A stretch of DNA of 64,000 nucleotides from Choristoneura fumiferana (Eukaryota; Arthropoda; Insecta; Lepidoptera; Tortricidae): NCBI RefSeq assembly GCF_025370935.1, contig NC_133476.1, positions 10,141,399 to 10,205,398 on the forward strand, written 5' to 3'. Below, piece after piece: positions 45,624 to 56,147 of the stretch. Under the pieces are notes generated by a model. The model worked only from the letters and a program-made list of their open reading frames with translations, was not told the DNA's origin and ran no database searches. How positions within the stretch are numbered: position 1 is the first letter of the stretch; every line of letters starts with the position of its first letter. The position numbers were made by a program, and so were the translations under genes.

Positions 45624-46355
45624 TTGGTCCTTCTGAAATCGGATTAATTGATCTTGTTAAGTATCAGTGGTGACGAATTTTTTTCTGAAGTTAAACCAAG
45701 CGATTCTTCGGAATTGTTTGACGCACCTATGGGCAGTGGATTGCTGTTCGGGGCGTAATCAGCGAGTACGTGTTGAATCGTACTGCAGCCGGGGAGCTAC
45801 AAGCAGAGGGCGCCGCGGAAGGAAAGCCTATAGCAGCAAGCAATCTCAAGGAGGTGACTTGAACTAATGGACAAAATTGTGAGTTATTTATGTTTATTAT
45901 TACGCAAATTTAATAACTTCATTTCAACAAGTGCAATTAGTGAATGGTGTTTTAAAGTGAGCGAAATTGGACTTAGAATTTATCAGTTAAATAACTTTGA
46001 AGAATATTGAATTGATTAACAGTGGCAGATAGAACAATTATTTGAACTTAAAAGTGAAGTAGTAAATTATAGTTTAAACTTAGAATAATTTAGAGTAAGA
46101 AAAGTGGTTGAGACGGGGAACCTACGCTCGATTTCACCTAGTTCTAGTTCCTAAACACTTGTAAAATTTTCGAGGTTTATTCTTTGGACTTGTAAAATAT
46201 TTAAAAAAAATCCTTGGTGTAAACTTGTAAAATTTCTCAAGATTTATCATTACTAAAAATAAATATTTGTGTTATTACTTAGCAGGTACATTCCAATCGA
46301 TAAATAGTTGGAATTTTTGTTGTTTTTTGCCGTTGTTTGCACTGTGTTATAAAAC
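45624..46355 (+). other. BEL/Pao leader (untranslated)
   Basis: It begins TTGGTCCTTCTGAAATCGG directly after the LTR, in the place of the primer binding site and similar in form to the 'TTGGTCCTTCG' leaders of other insect BEL elements (recalled). I cannot name the tRNA. The remaining 700 bases are AT-rich. A 66-residue frame at 45667-45867 has no recognisable domain. Confidence 0.6.
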
Positions 46356-48485
46356 ATGGATCCGTTAATCGCTATGCAATGTCAGATTAAAGTACGTATA
46401 GAGAGGGCTAAAAAGAACTTTGCTAAATCTCCAAAAGAACGAATAACAGATCAATATGTGTCTACTAGGCTCGAAAGTTTAGAGGAAATGTGGCTGAATT
46501 TTGAGACTGGTCACAAAAGATTAATGGAAGAATACTACAAACAACTGATGTCGAGTAGTTACATTTCTGAGGAGGTATATGATTCCACGCAGGATTTGTA
46601 TTTAGATTACAAGGTGGAACTAAGAACTGTAGCTCAGACATTTGTTTCGATCAGTAATTCAAATCAGCAGCCCGCTGACAATCAGCTAAGTACAATTAAT
46701 ACAGTAACGAAACACAATGCGGTTCAATTGCCAAAAATTGTCATTCCCACCTTCTCCGGGAAATACACGGAATGGGTCACATTCCGCGATCTGTTCGAAT
46801 CTCTAGTTCACAACAACGATACAATTGATAATGTGCAGAAAATGCATTATCTGAAGAGTTATTTGACTGGGGAGGCAGAACTGTTACTGCGTCAAATACC
46901 TATATCTAATTCTAATTATACGAAGTGTTGGGATTTATTGAAAGATAGGTATAACAATAAAAGATTTATTTGCCAAACGATTTTAAAACGATTTTTGTCT
47001 CAAAAAAGTAGCGCTTGTGAGTCAGCAAACTTTTTAAAGGAATTAATTGATACTAGCACCGATTGTTTGAATGCCTTGACGAATATTGGTATTGACGTTA
47101 CGACGTGGGATGTTATAGTTATTCACTTGCTTACTCTTAAGTTAGACCCCGAGACAAGAAAGCAATGGGAATTGGCGGCTTCATCAACAGGGGGTGCGGA
47201 CGTACTACCGTCATTTATTCAATTTAAAGAATTTATTATAAACCGGTTTAGAGCTTTAGAATTTATTGAAACAAAAAAAACGGTATATAATACTAATGCT
47301 GCACCTACTGTTCATAGGTCGCGAACATTGCACGTATCCCAGGGCACCAAGTGCCCATTATGTTTCGAACTTCACAAAATAACATTTTGCAAGCAATTCG
47401 CTAAACTAGATTTAGACGCACGGCGTGATTTTGTCCAAAAGAAGGGTTTGTGCTTTAATTGTTTAGGCGGTTTTCATTCGGCTAGGGTATGCCAAAATCC
47501 TACTCCATGCAGAATTTGTAAACGTCGTCACCACTCGCTGCTTCACCCCACGAGTGGCTCTGTAACCGGTGTTTCTTCATCTAATTTTGGAGAAAGCACA
47601 ACGAATGTTGGAACCGTTGCAGAGGAACCGGAAGCAACTGAGGAGGGTTCGGACCCAGAATCTATTACAGCCTGTTTTTCTTCAGGAAATAACGATCAAG
47701 TGCTGCTAGCTACTGCGTTAGTTAGCGCTCAGTCGAAAAACGGGCAGTATTATACTGTACGTGCGCTGCTTGACCAAGGATCTCAAGCTTCGTTTGTCAC
47801 CGAATCCACCGCTCAGTATTTGGGCTTGAAAAAGAGAGCGATTCAAGGTAATATCTCAGGCCTGGGTGGGGAAAATAACGTTCGATCAAAATCGATGGTT
47901 ACCTTGAATTTGCAATCGCTGGTGTTTCCAGAGGTTAAACTATCACTGAGAGCGTATGTACTGAAGTCAATTACTACACTTCTTCCTGCAAAGAAGGTAG
48001 TAGATTTGACGTCATTAGACATAAGCAAAATACCGTTGGCTGACCCAAATTATCACACGCCTAACAAAATTGACGTTTTGTTAGGAGCTGAGGTCTACAG
48101 CCGGATAATTCAAGAAGGAGTAAAAAAGAACACACAAGGCAATTTTGTGGCTCAGGCTACTTCACTGGGCTGGGTCCTATCCGGAATAGTACTTTCAGAC
48201 CAGGAACAGTGTCATATAACCGTATTGCATACCGTACTGAATGAAGACGATCAGTTGAAAAAGTTTTGGGAGCTGGAGTCTGATTCATCGGCTTCTCGAG
48301 GAAAAAATCTCTTGACAGAAGAGGAGAAAAAATGCGAAGAAATATTTGCAACCACTACTACGAGAGATACTGATGGTAGATATGTAGTAAAGCTTCCATT
48401 CAAACACGACGATCCACGCTGCAAATATGGTGGCTCCCTGGAGATAGCTGAAAGAAGATTTTACGCTTTAGGGAAAAAAGATTAA
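46356..48485 (+). CDS. gag-pro: BEL/Pao Gag-protease polyprotein
   Basis: 709 residues from ATG at 46356 (context AAACATGG). Residues about 1-105 are charged and probably helical. About 124-300 (QLPKIVIPTFSGKYTEWVTF onward) match the capsid-like DUF1759 domain of BEL Gag. Zinc-binding motifs: C333-C336-H340-C345, then the classic CCHC knuckle C366-C369-H374-C379, then C385-C388 followed by histidines. The protease region starts near 440: LLDQGSQASF at 471-480 holds the presumed catalytic Asp473 in a DQGS context, and DVLLGAEVY lies at 573-581. Gag packages the RNA and the protease would cleave the polyprotein. The frame ends at GKKD (TAA 48483-48485) only because a run of six A at 48474-48479 shifts it; the reverse-transcriptase frame resumes within a few codons. 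Confidence 0.93.
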   Translation: MDPLIAMQCQIKVRIERAKKNFAKSPKERITDQYVSTRLESLEEMWLNFETGHKRLMEEYYKQLMSSSYISEEVYDSTQDLYLDYKVELRTVAQTFVSISNSNQQPADNQLSTINTVTKHNAVQLPKIVIPTFSGKYTEWVTFRDLFESLVHNNDTIDNVQKMHYLKSYLTGEAELLLRQIPISNSNYTKCWDLLKDRYNNKRFICQTILKRFLSQKSSACESANFLKELIDTSTDCLNALTNIGIDVTTWDVIVIHLLTLKLDPETRKQWELAASSTGGADVLPSFIQFKEFIINRFRALEFIETKKTVYNTNAAPTVHRSRTLHVSQGTKCPLCFELHKITFCKQFAKLDLDARRDFVQKKGLCFNCLGGFHSARVCQNPTPCRICKRRHHSLLHPTSGSVTGVSSSNFGESTTNVGTVAEEPEATEEGSDPESITACFSSGNNDQVLLATALVSAQSKNGQYYTVRALLDQGSQASFVTESTAQYLGLKKRAIQGNISGLGGENNVRSKSMVTLNLQSLVFPEVKLSLRAYVLKSITTLLPAKKVVDLTSLDISKIPLADPNYHTPNKIDVLLGAEVYSRIIQEGVKKNTQGNFVAQATSLGWVLSGIVLSDQEQCHITVLHTVLNEDDQLKKFWELESDSSASRGKNLLTEEEKKCEEIFATTTTRDTDGRYVVKLPFKHDDPRCKYGGSLEIAERRFYALGKKD

Positions 48486-48820
48486 ATAAAAATATGGAAT
48501 TCAAAGCCAAATATCAGGAAGTAATTCACGAATACTTACATCTAGGACATATGGAGGAAGTACCGAAAGATAACAAAATCAAAGCAGATGCCGTGTACTT
48601 ACCGCAACTGGCTGTGGTGAGACAGAACAAGGATACAACTCAACTGAGAGCGGTGTTCGACGCATCCTGTAAAGGGAACAATGGCATATCACTAAATGAT
48701 GATCTCATGGTTGGACCAACATTGCAACAGGATCTAAGACATCTAGTTCTTCGATGGAGATCCTATCCAATTAGTTTGGTCGCTGATATAGTTAAAATGT
48801 ACAGACAGGTAAAGGTCAAA
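48486..48820 (+). pseudogene. pol: BEL/Pao pol segment 1: N-terminal reverse transcriptase
   Basis: It continues the polyprotein in a shifted frame; the first ATG is at 48494 but is probably not a real start. RT signatures: AVFDASCKGNNGISLND, then DLMVGPTLQQDLRHL and VADIVKMYRQV. The Asp in VADIVKMY is motif A, one of the three catalytic carboxylates. The frame leaves the RT sequence at about 48821, where one extra G in GGAAGAAGAC pushes it into an unrelated 49-residue tail ending at 48967. The enzyme would copy the element RNA into DNA within virus-like particles. Confidence 0.88.
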
Positions 48821-48822
48821 GG

Positions 48823-50345
48823 AAGAAGACGCCGATTTCCAAAGAATATTGTGGAGAGACACTGTGGAGTCGGAGCTACAGCACTTCCGCTTGCTGAGAG
48901 TTACATTTGGTACAGCAAGTGCTCCTTACCTGGCGGTAAAGGCGTTGCAACAAACGGCTCTAGATGAAGGACATAACTATCCGTTAGCGGCAGCACGTGT
49001 CCTTAAAGATTTTTACATGGATGACCTCATGACTGGATGTGATAATAGCGAAGAAGCTTTTCAAATTTACAAAGAAATGAACGCGCTACTAAGCAAAGCG
49101 GGTTTCCCACTGCAGAAGTGGACAACCAACAACGATACATTACTGAAAAGGATTAAAGAGGATCAACAGGATGAAGAGACCGGAGAAGGAATAAGGATAA
49201 AGCAGGACGAAATAATCAAAATTCTTGGACTTACCTGGAACAGGGAACGTGACGACTTTCAATACGCGGTGACACTGCCAACCTTAAAGCTTCCTGTAAC
49301 AAAGAGATATATTATTTCCGATATAGCTCGTTTATTCGACCCACTGGGGTGGGTATCTCCTAGCGTAATATTGGCCAAAGTGATGATCCAAAAGCTGTGG
49401 TTAATAGGAATAAGCTGGGATGAAGAAGTACCTAGCAATTTAATACAAGAGTGGTGTACTTACAGAGACGAATTAACATTATTAACGAACGTTCGGGTTC
49501 CGAGGTGGATGGGATTGCACCAGTCTAACAAAAAGTTGGAACTCCACGGCTTTAGTGATGCATCGAAGACGGCGTACGCAGCTGTTGTATATGTCCGAGT
49601 CGTCGACGAGGCAGATAACGTCACTGTAGCGCTAGTCACTGCAAAAACCAAAGTCGCTCCCATTAAACAAGTGTCAATACCAAGACTTGAATTGTGCGGA
49701 GCAGTGCTACTAGCTAGACTCTTGGCTGAAGTTTCTGCGCTTTTTAACATATTTAAAGGTAGCATTCACGCCTGGACCGACTCAACGGTTGTATTAGCTT
49801 GGCTTAACAGCCACCCAAATAGATGGCAAACCTTCGTTGCAAACAGAGTGTCCGAAATTTTGACCACATTGGATTCCAGTCAATGGTCTCATGTTCCATC
49901 AAAACTCAACCCTGCAGATTACGCGTCTAGAGGTTTACGACCATCAGAACTTTTACATACCTGTATGTGGTTCGACGGTCCTGATTTCTTAAAACAAAAA
50001 TCTATAACATACAACAGACTGAAAGAAATAGAAACAAACCTCGAGGTAGCTAAAGTTCATCACGTGACAACCGCTACACACAATATTTGGGAAAGATTTT
50101 CATCATTAAAAAGAATGATTAGAGTAATTGCATATTGCAGGCGATTTCTAAATCTGAAAAGGATGAAAACCGAAAGACGCAACATGGATTTTATAACCAG
50201 CGAAGAGTTCTCAGAAGCGTTAAATGTGTGCATCAGACAGTGTCAAAGGAAGCATTTCGAAGCTGAGTACAATGCTCTGGAAAACAAAGGGAATCAAATG
50301 CCACGAGGCTCTCATGTGAAATCGTTGAATCCTTTCTTGGATGAC
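48823..50345 (+). pseudogene. pol: BEL/Pao pol segment 2: RT active site, RNase H and linker
   Basis: The frame containing the ATG at 48849 (numbering from there) carries TFGTASAPYLAVKALQ at 19-34 and FYMDDLMTG at 55-63, with the paired catalytic Asp58 and Asp59 of RT. Next comes ISDIARLFDPLGWVSP, a hallmark of the Pao-type region. RNase H follows: Asp237 in GFSDASK, Glu281 in PRLELCG, Asp311 in WTDSTVV and Asp357 in NPADYASRG, all four present. The frame is continuous to about 50345, then shifts at an A6 run (50346-50351) and ends 20 codons later. It is broken from its neighbours only by one-base shifts. Confidence 0.9.
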
Positions 50346-51122
50346 AAAAAATATTATGCGCGTCGTAGGTGGACGATTGGAAAATACATCATATCTAAGC
50401 CATGACAGAAAGCATCCAATACTTTTACCAAAAAACGCAACGTTGTCACAGCTTATTGTTGCTGACGCTCACGGTAAAACTCTCCATGGACCACCACAAC
50501 TAATGCAAAATTACATCAACTCCAAATATTGGATCCTAAGATCAAAAGAGCTGATAAAAGCATACTACCGGAAATGTGTCACGTGCACCCGCCATGCTGC
50601 TGTACGAAAAACACAATTAATGGGGCAACTACCAGCCGCAAGAGCAACGCCGACACGCCCTTTTAAATTTTGTGGCGTAGATTATGCAGGTCCCATCAAC
50701 CTGAGGACATCTGGAGGCAGAGGTCACAGGTCATTCAAGAGCTACATTTGCCTATTTGTGTGCATGTCCACACGGGCTGTCCATATTGAGGTTGCCAGCA
50801 GCCTCACCACTGAAGGTTTTCTTCAGGCTTTTAGAAGGATGGTAGCTCGTAGAGGTCACTGCCAAGAGATATGGAGTGACCACGGCACAAATTTTGTGGG
50901 AGCCTCTAGGGAACTAGTCACTTTGTTTGACTCAGAAAAGTCCAGTTTATCAACGGAAATTGCTGAGGCTCTTGCAACGAACGGTACCAAATGGCATTTC
51001 ATCCCACCACACGCGCCTAATTTCGGAGGTTTACGGGAAGCCGGAATCAAATCCGCCAAATATCACCTAAAACGAGTCATCGGCAATTCCACATTGACAT
51101 TCGAGGAAATGTCCACAGTCTT
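50346..51122 (+). pseudogene. pol: BEL/Pao pol segment 3: integrase
   Basis: In the frame starting at the ATG at 50341, a zinc-binding HHCC motif is seen: His44 and His49 (ADAHGKTLHG), Cys79 and Cys82 (KCVTC). The DDE catalytic core follows: Asp114 in FCGVDYAGPI, Asp180 in WSDHGTNFVGA and Glu233 in GGLREAGIKSAK. All catalytic residues are retained. The integrase inserts the DNA copy; the 5-bp target duplication agrees with this family. The frame is lost at about 51122-51124 (one base short in TTATCC) and runs to a stop at 51142-51144. Confidence 0.9.
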
Positions 51123-51124
51123 AT

Positions 51125-51575
51125 CCAGATTGAAGCTTGCCTAAACTCTCGCCCGCTATGTCGCATTGGTAATGATCCGAACGATGTTCATGTCCTTACA
51201 CCCGGTCACTTGCTGATTGGAGAACCACTGGTTACAGTTCCAGATCACGATTTTCTAGACGCTAACATGGGCACCCTGCGAAGATGGCAGCTTACACGAC
51301 GCATGATTCAGGATTTCTGGCGAAAATGGTCTCATGAATACCTCACCCGATTTTTACATCGGTATAAGTGGGCACAGCAAATCCCTGAACCCAACGTTGG
51401 TGATGTAGTTTTAATTAAGGAAGATGATTTGCCTCCTAGTCGCTGGTTGATCGGTAGAATAGAGCTTAAACACCCTGGTTTGGACAACATCACGCGTGTG
51501 GTAACGTTACGCACCAAAGGATCTTTAATTAAGCGGCCTACCTCAAAAATATGTGTCCTACCGATTAGCGATTAA
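51125..51575 (+). pseudogene. pol: BEL/Pao pol segment 4: integrase C-terminal region
   Basis: It resumes in another frame and ends at a TAA at 51573-51575. Recognisable parts are HLLIGEPLVTVPDHDFL, LRRWQLTRRMIQDFWRKW and EYLTRFLHRYKW, then GDVVLIKEDDLPPSRWLIGR and RVVTLRTKG. The W-x2-T-R-x6-FW-x2-W and 'GDVVLIKEDD.PP..W..GRI' blocks are the normal C-terminus of BEL/Pao integrases (DUF5641-like). The first listed ATG at 51210 is internal. Confidence 0.88.
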
Positions 51576-51835
51576 CTAGCAACCAGTTACCTTTCAGGCT
51601 CTGATATTGTACTTTTATTATATTGTTTATGTTTAATTTAAATCATTTGTATTTTTATTTATGTTTATCAGAACTTGGCTTGACCACGTTGTAGGTGAAA
51701 CAATGCTCTGTCTGTTATATTTTTTAGTAGTTAAGTTCTGTAAACATTTTGCCCATATCCATGCATCCCACTAAGGACACTTCGTCATGGTGGGCGGTAT
51801 ATTTAAGGACGTAGGACGTTCCTTGGTGGGCGGAA
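51576..51835 (+). other. BEL/Pao 3' untranslated region with polypurine tract
   Basis: AT-rich, ending in GGTGGGCGGAA directly before the 3' LTR. That is the expected polypurine primer for second-strand synthesis. TGGTGGGCGGTA occurs once more about 35 bases earlier. Confidence 0.75.
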
Positions 51836-52057
51836 TGTAGAAAAAGATATTGTAGTTCTTTCTTTCTTTCTTTAAAACTAGAAATAATTGTACGAGGGTA
51901 GTTTCGTTATACCCCGATAGATGGCGCTAGTACGGGCGCTCCACAACTCTGAATCGCGCTGTTAAGATTTTTCTAAGCATGTATAGGGTCTGAGAATGCG
52001 TTTGTATTTTTGAACATTAAAACCACACTGAAGTGAAGCATGTGTTTGATTTATACA
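51836..52057 (+). repeat. BEL/Pao 3' LTR
   Basis: TGTAGAAAAAGATATTGTAG to GTGTTTGATTTATACA, 222 bp, followed by the target duplication GGGAT. Confidence 0.93.
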
Positions 52058-52062
52058 GGGAT

Positions 52063-52399
52063 ATAAATATAACTAGACGACTCGCGCAGGAGCAACCAAG
52101 AACATGAAATATGGATTTTCAGCGCTGTTTATATTACTATGATTTAATCTTAAATTCGCTTTGCTATAGCACAATGAAAATAAATCAAAGTGCCATTTCT
52201 TTCTTCATTTAAGTAACTTTTTATTGTAGCGCCCCCGTATCATTTACACGAACACATTAAATAGTAAACATATAAAAATTTATTCGCTATTCGCAAAAGA
52301 CTACAGAACATACACATTACATTATTCGAGTAGATAATTAAAAAAAAGCAAGTTTTTGCAAAATCGTAACAAGTACAAGAAAGACAAACAACACTGGCA
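52063..52399. other. Non-coding stretch, nothing recognised
   Basis: AT-rich flank of the BEL element. Confidence 0.35.
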
Positions 52400-52615
52400 A
52401 AATGACAATTTCCGACGATTAATTTTATTTCGCCTCTTTAATCTGTCATCTCCCAGGATAACAGGTTCAAAGAAATTTGGGCACAAATTTGTGCCTCTGG
52501 GAGAGGACAGGTAAGAGATAAGTTCGCCTTTGTACATCTTTTTATCTTGTTAATAGTTGTTTTCATATGTTTTATGTATGTACAATAAAGAGATACAATA
52601 GAATACAATACAATT
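52400..52615 (+). repeat. Retroposon 3' end, 'CGCCTTTGTAC...GTACAATAAAG'
   Basis: GATAAGTTCGCCTTTGTACA and ATGTACAATAAAGAGATACA, with an AATACAATACAAT tail, match the module order at 62440-62570. It is the polyadenylation-like 3' end of a common lepidopteran retroposon. The 5' limit is uncertain. Confidence 0.5.
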
Positions 52616-52647
52616 TTGTCCGATCTTCATCCCTATCGGAGCATCCA

Positions 52648-52783
52648 GGGGGCTACTGCGAAATACGAAAATCGAAGTTCGTATTGTACCGTCCCTTTCA
52701 CTCTCGTATTAAATAATATACCTAAGCATCAGTGGGACGGCAAGATAGGAAGTTCGAATTTTGCACTTCGTTGAACAGAGGGC
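52648..52783. mobile_element. Hairpin MITE, 'GGGCTACTACGAAA' family (copy 3)
   Basis: GGGCTACTGCGAAATACGAA on the left is mirrored by GAAGTTCGAATTTTGCACTT and what follows on the right; the centre has CTCGTATTAAATAATATAC. It is closer to the copy at 55517 than to those in the inverted arms. Confidence 0.65.
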
Positions 52784-52889
52784 CTACTCCGAAATTCGAA
52801 AATTGAAATTCGTATCGTACCGTCCCTCTACCTAGTATAAATGTCAGAGGGACAGAACGACACGAACTTCGAATTTCGTGATTAAGTCC
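52779..52889. mobile_element. Hairpin MITE, same family (copy 4), directly adjoining
   Basis: GGGCCTACTCCGAAATTCGA on the left faces GACACGAACTTCGAATTTCG near the right end. The centre is shortened to ACCTAGTATAAATGTCAGAG. It starts within a few bases of the end of copy 3, so two members lie in tandem. Confidence 0.6.
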
Positions 52890-53084
52890 TGTTAGTGGTA
52901 GTGATTATTATGAGTGCGCTAATCGCGAAAGTTTGAAACAAAGCACATAATTTATTGAATCAGGCGTTACTTTGTTTAGGTCCAATATCATTGAATTATA
53001 AACTTTGCTCACCCGCGATAGCTGACTACGTCTACGTAACTAATGAGTGTTCATGCAGCTCCTCCACCTCCGCACTGTAAGAAC

Positions 53085-53265
53085 ACACACAAATCACACA
53101 AACCCAGCTATCATCGCCACCACAATACATTCACTGACGCGTAAAGCCAAAGAGCAAAAGGGCGTGAACAAAAGCTCTGAGGATGAGCACTAGTTGAATT
53201 TGAAACGCGTCAGTGTAGTGTGGTGGTGTTAGTGATAATTGGGTTTGTGTGAGTTGTGTGTGTGA
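53085..53265. mobile_element. MITE with 'AACACACACAAATCACACAAACCC' ends
   Basis: CACACAAATCACACAAACCC and ACATTCACTGACGCG on the left are mirrored by CGCGTCAGTGTAGTGTGGTG and GGGTTTGTGTGAGTTGTGTG on the right, with about 50 bp in the loop (GCTCTGAGGATGAGCACTAG). A further TTTGCTCAC at 53003 matches the outer right end GTGAGCAAA, so the true left end may be there with an insertion between. Confidence 0.65.
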
Positions 53266-55516
53266 GCAAAATAATTGTTTACAGTTCACAAAATATTTGA
53301 CTAAAATAAACTTGTCCGTGGCCCGACGCTATGCGTATAGGCATACTCGTATAACATTGAGTAGCTAAGTTTAGAGAGACGCGCTTCCGAACCCGGCTCG
53401 TTACAAGACGCAACTTAAAGGTAAGTCGTTCGTGAATTCCGAGTCATTTTGTTTAACTGTTGGGCGAACCATTAAATGCTGTTTGCGTCATAACGTTATG
53501 CCGTCTTATGAAGCGAATGTGCCTGTTTTAAAGGGGTATTGGTTTGGTAATAGATGGTCTGAAGAGATGGTCGTAAGTAGGTAAGTAGGTATATTTACTT
53601 GATAAAAAAAAAATGTTTTTTCTTAATGGCCACTATTTGCTTGTAAGCCAATGATTTACTGCGACCTAACGAATTTAGTTATACTCAAAGTTAAGTTATG
53701 GCAAACCGAATCCGATAAATAACGCCCATGCAGTCAACAGTTTCAGAAGCACAATTTTTTAAGCGGGTCCTGTTGGCTTTCAAATTGCCACTAGATTTCC
53801 ATCTAGAATAAATACAAACCCTGGCTAATTGCAGTCGACTTCATAGGCAGGATTAACATGATTTTTTTATCTCTCATTTGCATGTTGATATTTATATTGC
53901 GCTACGTACACATTATGTAAATTCCTTTAAATGTATATTTATGGGAAACATGAGAGACGAATGACGTGAAACATAAACGTGTATTTTTGTGTTCTGAATT
54001 ATTCAAATATTTATGATCAGGGTTTCGTGATTGTATACGGGGCATCGACTTTCAGATGGCCGTTCCAAATTTATAGTAATCTTCAAAGATAAAAATAAGG
54101 AGAGCGGGCACTTATTGCTGGACTCATAATAACAATGTATGTACGTTTCTATTGTTTTAACCTATATGAGCCAGCCGAGCTATCATCACTAAAATGTTAT
54201 ACGTATTGACGTAGAAATAGCAAAACAAGAGGTTATTCCACTGCTCTGCACCCATCAATATGTACTTATGTACATTTTTTCTTTTGTTTATGATGCTAAC
54301 AAAAACCTTCATTTGTTGTGGGCTTTGATACCATTGTTTCCAAATTATAAAGGCTATTTGTTCACGGTTTTTTTTCATGGGCTCCAATTATGATGCTGTC
54401 GATATTATATTTCATTTTTTTGACATTTTTGTACTCGTGGCGAGCAGCGCTAAGTTCAAGTCCGGTCTCGTTGATTGAAATATTTTAGCAAAATTTGTCA
54501 CCTATAAGGTAAATTTTACAAATAGTTTTTTGGACCTAATTAATAACACTCAACTTGTATTTTATCGTGTCGACAAAGAACTAAAAAATACGGCTGAATG
54601 AACCAAAATCAAATAGGCAAGCGAACTGATGAGCTCCTCATAATAAATTTAAACTATTAACTCTCCTGCGTTCTACAGATTTTTTTTCCGCCCGAAAATT
54701 AGGTACAACTAGAGTGCCTATTACAAAATAATGCTTGGTACTGTAAATTAAATAGGCAACTAATGAGCAGCGCTTCGAGCCTTCGAATTTTATTCGAAGT
54801 ACTCGTCATGTTATCAAGATTCATTTCACCGTTCGTTTAATAGGTATTTAATTCACCTTAATTCGCGCCCGCGCTATAAGTACTTACCGATCCGTCACAA
54901 TGACTTCAATGGAGCGCCATAATCCATGTAATTCCTGCTAAACCAACTTTAGCTCGTTTATTTGAGAACTGTCGAACGTTTTAATTGATTACTGTTATTG
55001 AGCAAATTTCTTTATCTAATAACTGAGTGGAACTTGGAGCAAATTAGTTTTAGTTATTTGAGCGTCTGTATAAGTAGTAACGATCGATGATGTGAACTCG
55101 AATGATAAAACTTTGGAAAACACTCGAAGTGGAATGTTGAAGATAGTTTGAAGTGAGAGAAAATGACAACAATAAGTAATTTCAATAGCTAGATATTTTT
55201 AAACCGGTATCTAATGACATGAATCGCAATTATGAAAATGAATATTCAAAGATTGAAATTCTACCCAAAAAAATAAGAATTAACAAAGGTACAATCATGA
55301 AATTTGGCGGGGAATTATATCATCACGGAATTGTTGGAATAGCTTTACAAGGAATTATTGTCGGCAGAAGTGGGCGACGGATGAACGTGTAAAACGTACC
55401 GTTATTAGGCCAATAGCAGCCACATGGCAAGACGTACTCGTTACTGCTTTTAATGGGTGGCTACTACGTGACTAACCTAATCTGCAAACTTTACAGGCAA
55501 AGGTTCTTGCGCACTG
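53266..55516. other. Non-coding stretch, no gene seen
   Basis: About 2.2 kb of AT-rich sequence. No repeat that I can name and no frame with protein-like content. Confidence 0.4.
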
Positions 55517-55647
55517 GGGGGCTACTACGAAATTCGAAAATCGAAGCTCGTATCGTACCGTCCCTCTCACTCTCGTATTAAATAATATACGCGTCAGCGG
55601 GACGGCAAGATACGAAGTTCGAATTTTGTACTTCGTGGTATAGGGCC
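55517..55647. mobile_element. Hairpin MITE, 'GGGCTACTACGAAA' family (copy 5)
   Basis: GGGGCTACTACGAAATTCGA on the left is mirrored by GATACGAAGTTCGAATTTTG, TACTTCGTGG and AGGGCC on the right, with the family centre ACTCTCGTATTAAATAATAT. It is the cleanest copy of this sub-type in the window. Confidence 0.7.
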
Positions 55648-55847
55648 TGGTTTCATAATAGCCAGTTTCAGTGGTGAGATTAATGAAAAGCGATTTTAAA
55701 ACGCAATTTGAAAATTTTATCAGCTAGATAACAATGTAGGTTATAAAAACATGAAGACATTAGCCCAACCCATACAAGTTCTACTGCTGGCCACAGACTA
55801 CATAGAGGTACTCCTTAATATGTGACAATGAAGTAGTACCTTGTAAT

Positions 55848-56147
55848 AGTAAGCCGTGGTGGTCTAGCTTAGTGGCTTGACTCTCAAGCAGAGAGGATTG
55901 TGGGTTCAACTTCGGGCTTGCAACTCTGAGTTTTTCGAAAAGCATGTGCAAAAATACATTTATAATGTATTAGGAGCAAGAACTAAAGGATCATCAGGAA
56001 CTCTGCACAAACCTATACGAAGCATTTCAATGACGTGTAAAAAGCTCCCAATCCGACTGGGCTCGCGTGGGAATTACTGCCAAAGCCCTCTCATTCGAAG
56101 AGGAAACATATGCCCAGCAGTGGGGCGTGTAAGAGCTGAGATGATGT
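55848..56147 (+). mobile_element. tRNA-headed lepidopteran SINE, nearly full length
   Basis: The head AGCCGTGGTGGTCTAGCTTA, then GTGGCTTGACTCTCAAGCAG and GTGGGTTCAACTTCGGGC, has the layout of a tRNA gene with an RNA polymerase III A box (GGTCTAGCTTAGTGG) and B box (GGTTCAACTTC). The body contains CACAAACCTATACGAAGC, AAGCTCCCAATCCGACTGGG and CCCAGCAGTGGGGCGTGTAA, and it ends in GATGATGT. It is transcribed from the plus strand and mobilised by a partner LINE (family knowledge). The 90-residue frame here is not a gene. Fragments of the same family lie at 41045, 43428 and 62680. Confidence 0.85.

Larger units (their letters stand above)
45403..52057 (+). mobile_element. Complete BEL/Pao LTR retrotransposon
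   Basis: Two LTRs of 221 and 222 bp, TG...CA at their ends, flank a coding interior in the order Gag, protease, reverse transcriptase, RNase H, integrase, the order of BEL/Pao elements. GGGAT at 45398-45402 and 52058-52062 is a perfect 5-bp target duplication. The LTRs differ at only a few positions, so the insertion is young. There is no envelope gene. The pol reading frame is interrupted by four one-base shifts (near 48475, 48821, 50346 and 51122) but, as far as I can see, by no internal nonsense codon. The copy as given is not coding-competent. Confidence 0.95.

Noticed and set aside
45667..45867. 66-residue frame in the BEL leader
   Set aside because: No recognisable domain, and it lies in the normally untranslated leader between primer site and gag.
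48474..48494. Programmed frameshift in the BEL element at the A6 run
   Set aside because: The phase is G-AAA-AAA-GAT, which is not an X-XXY-YYZ site, and BEL elements normally use one continuous frame. A one-base loss fits better.
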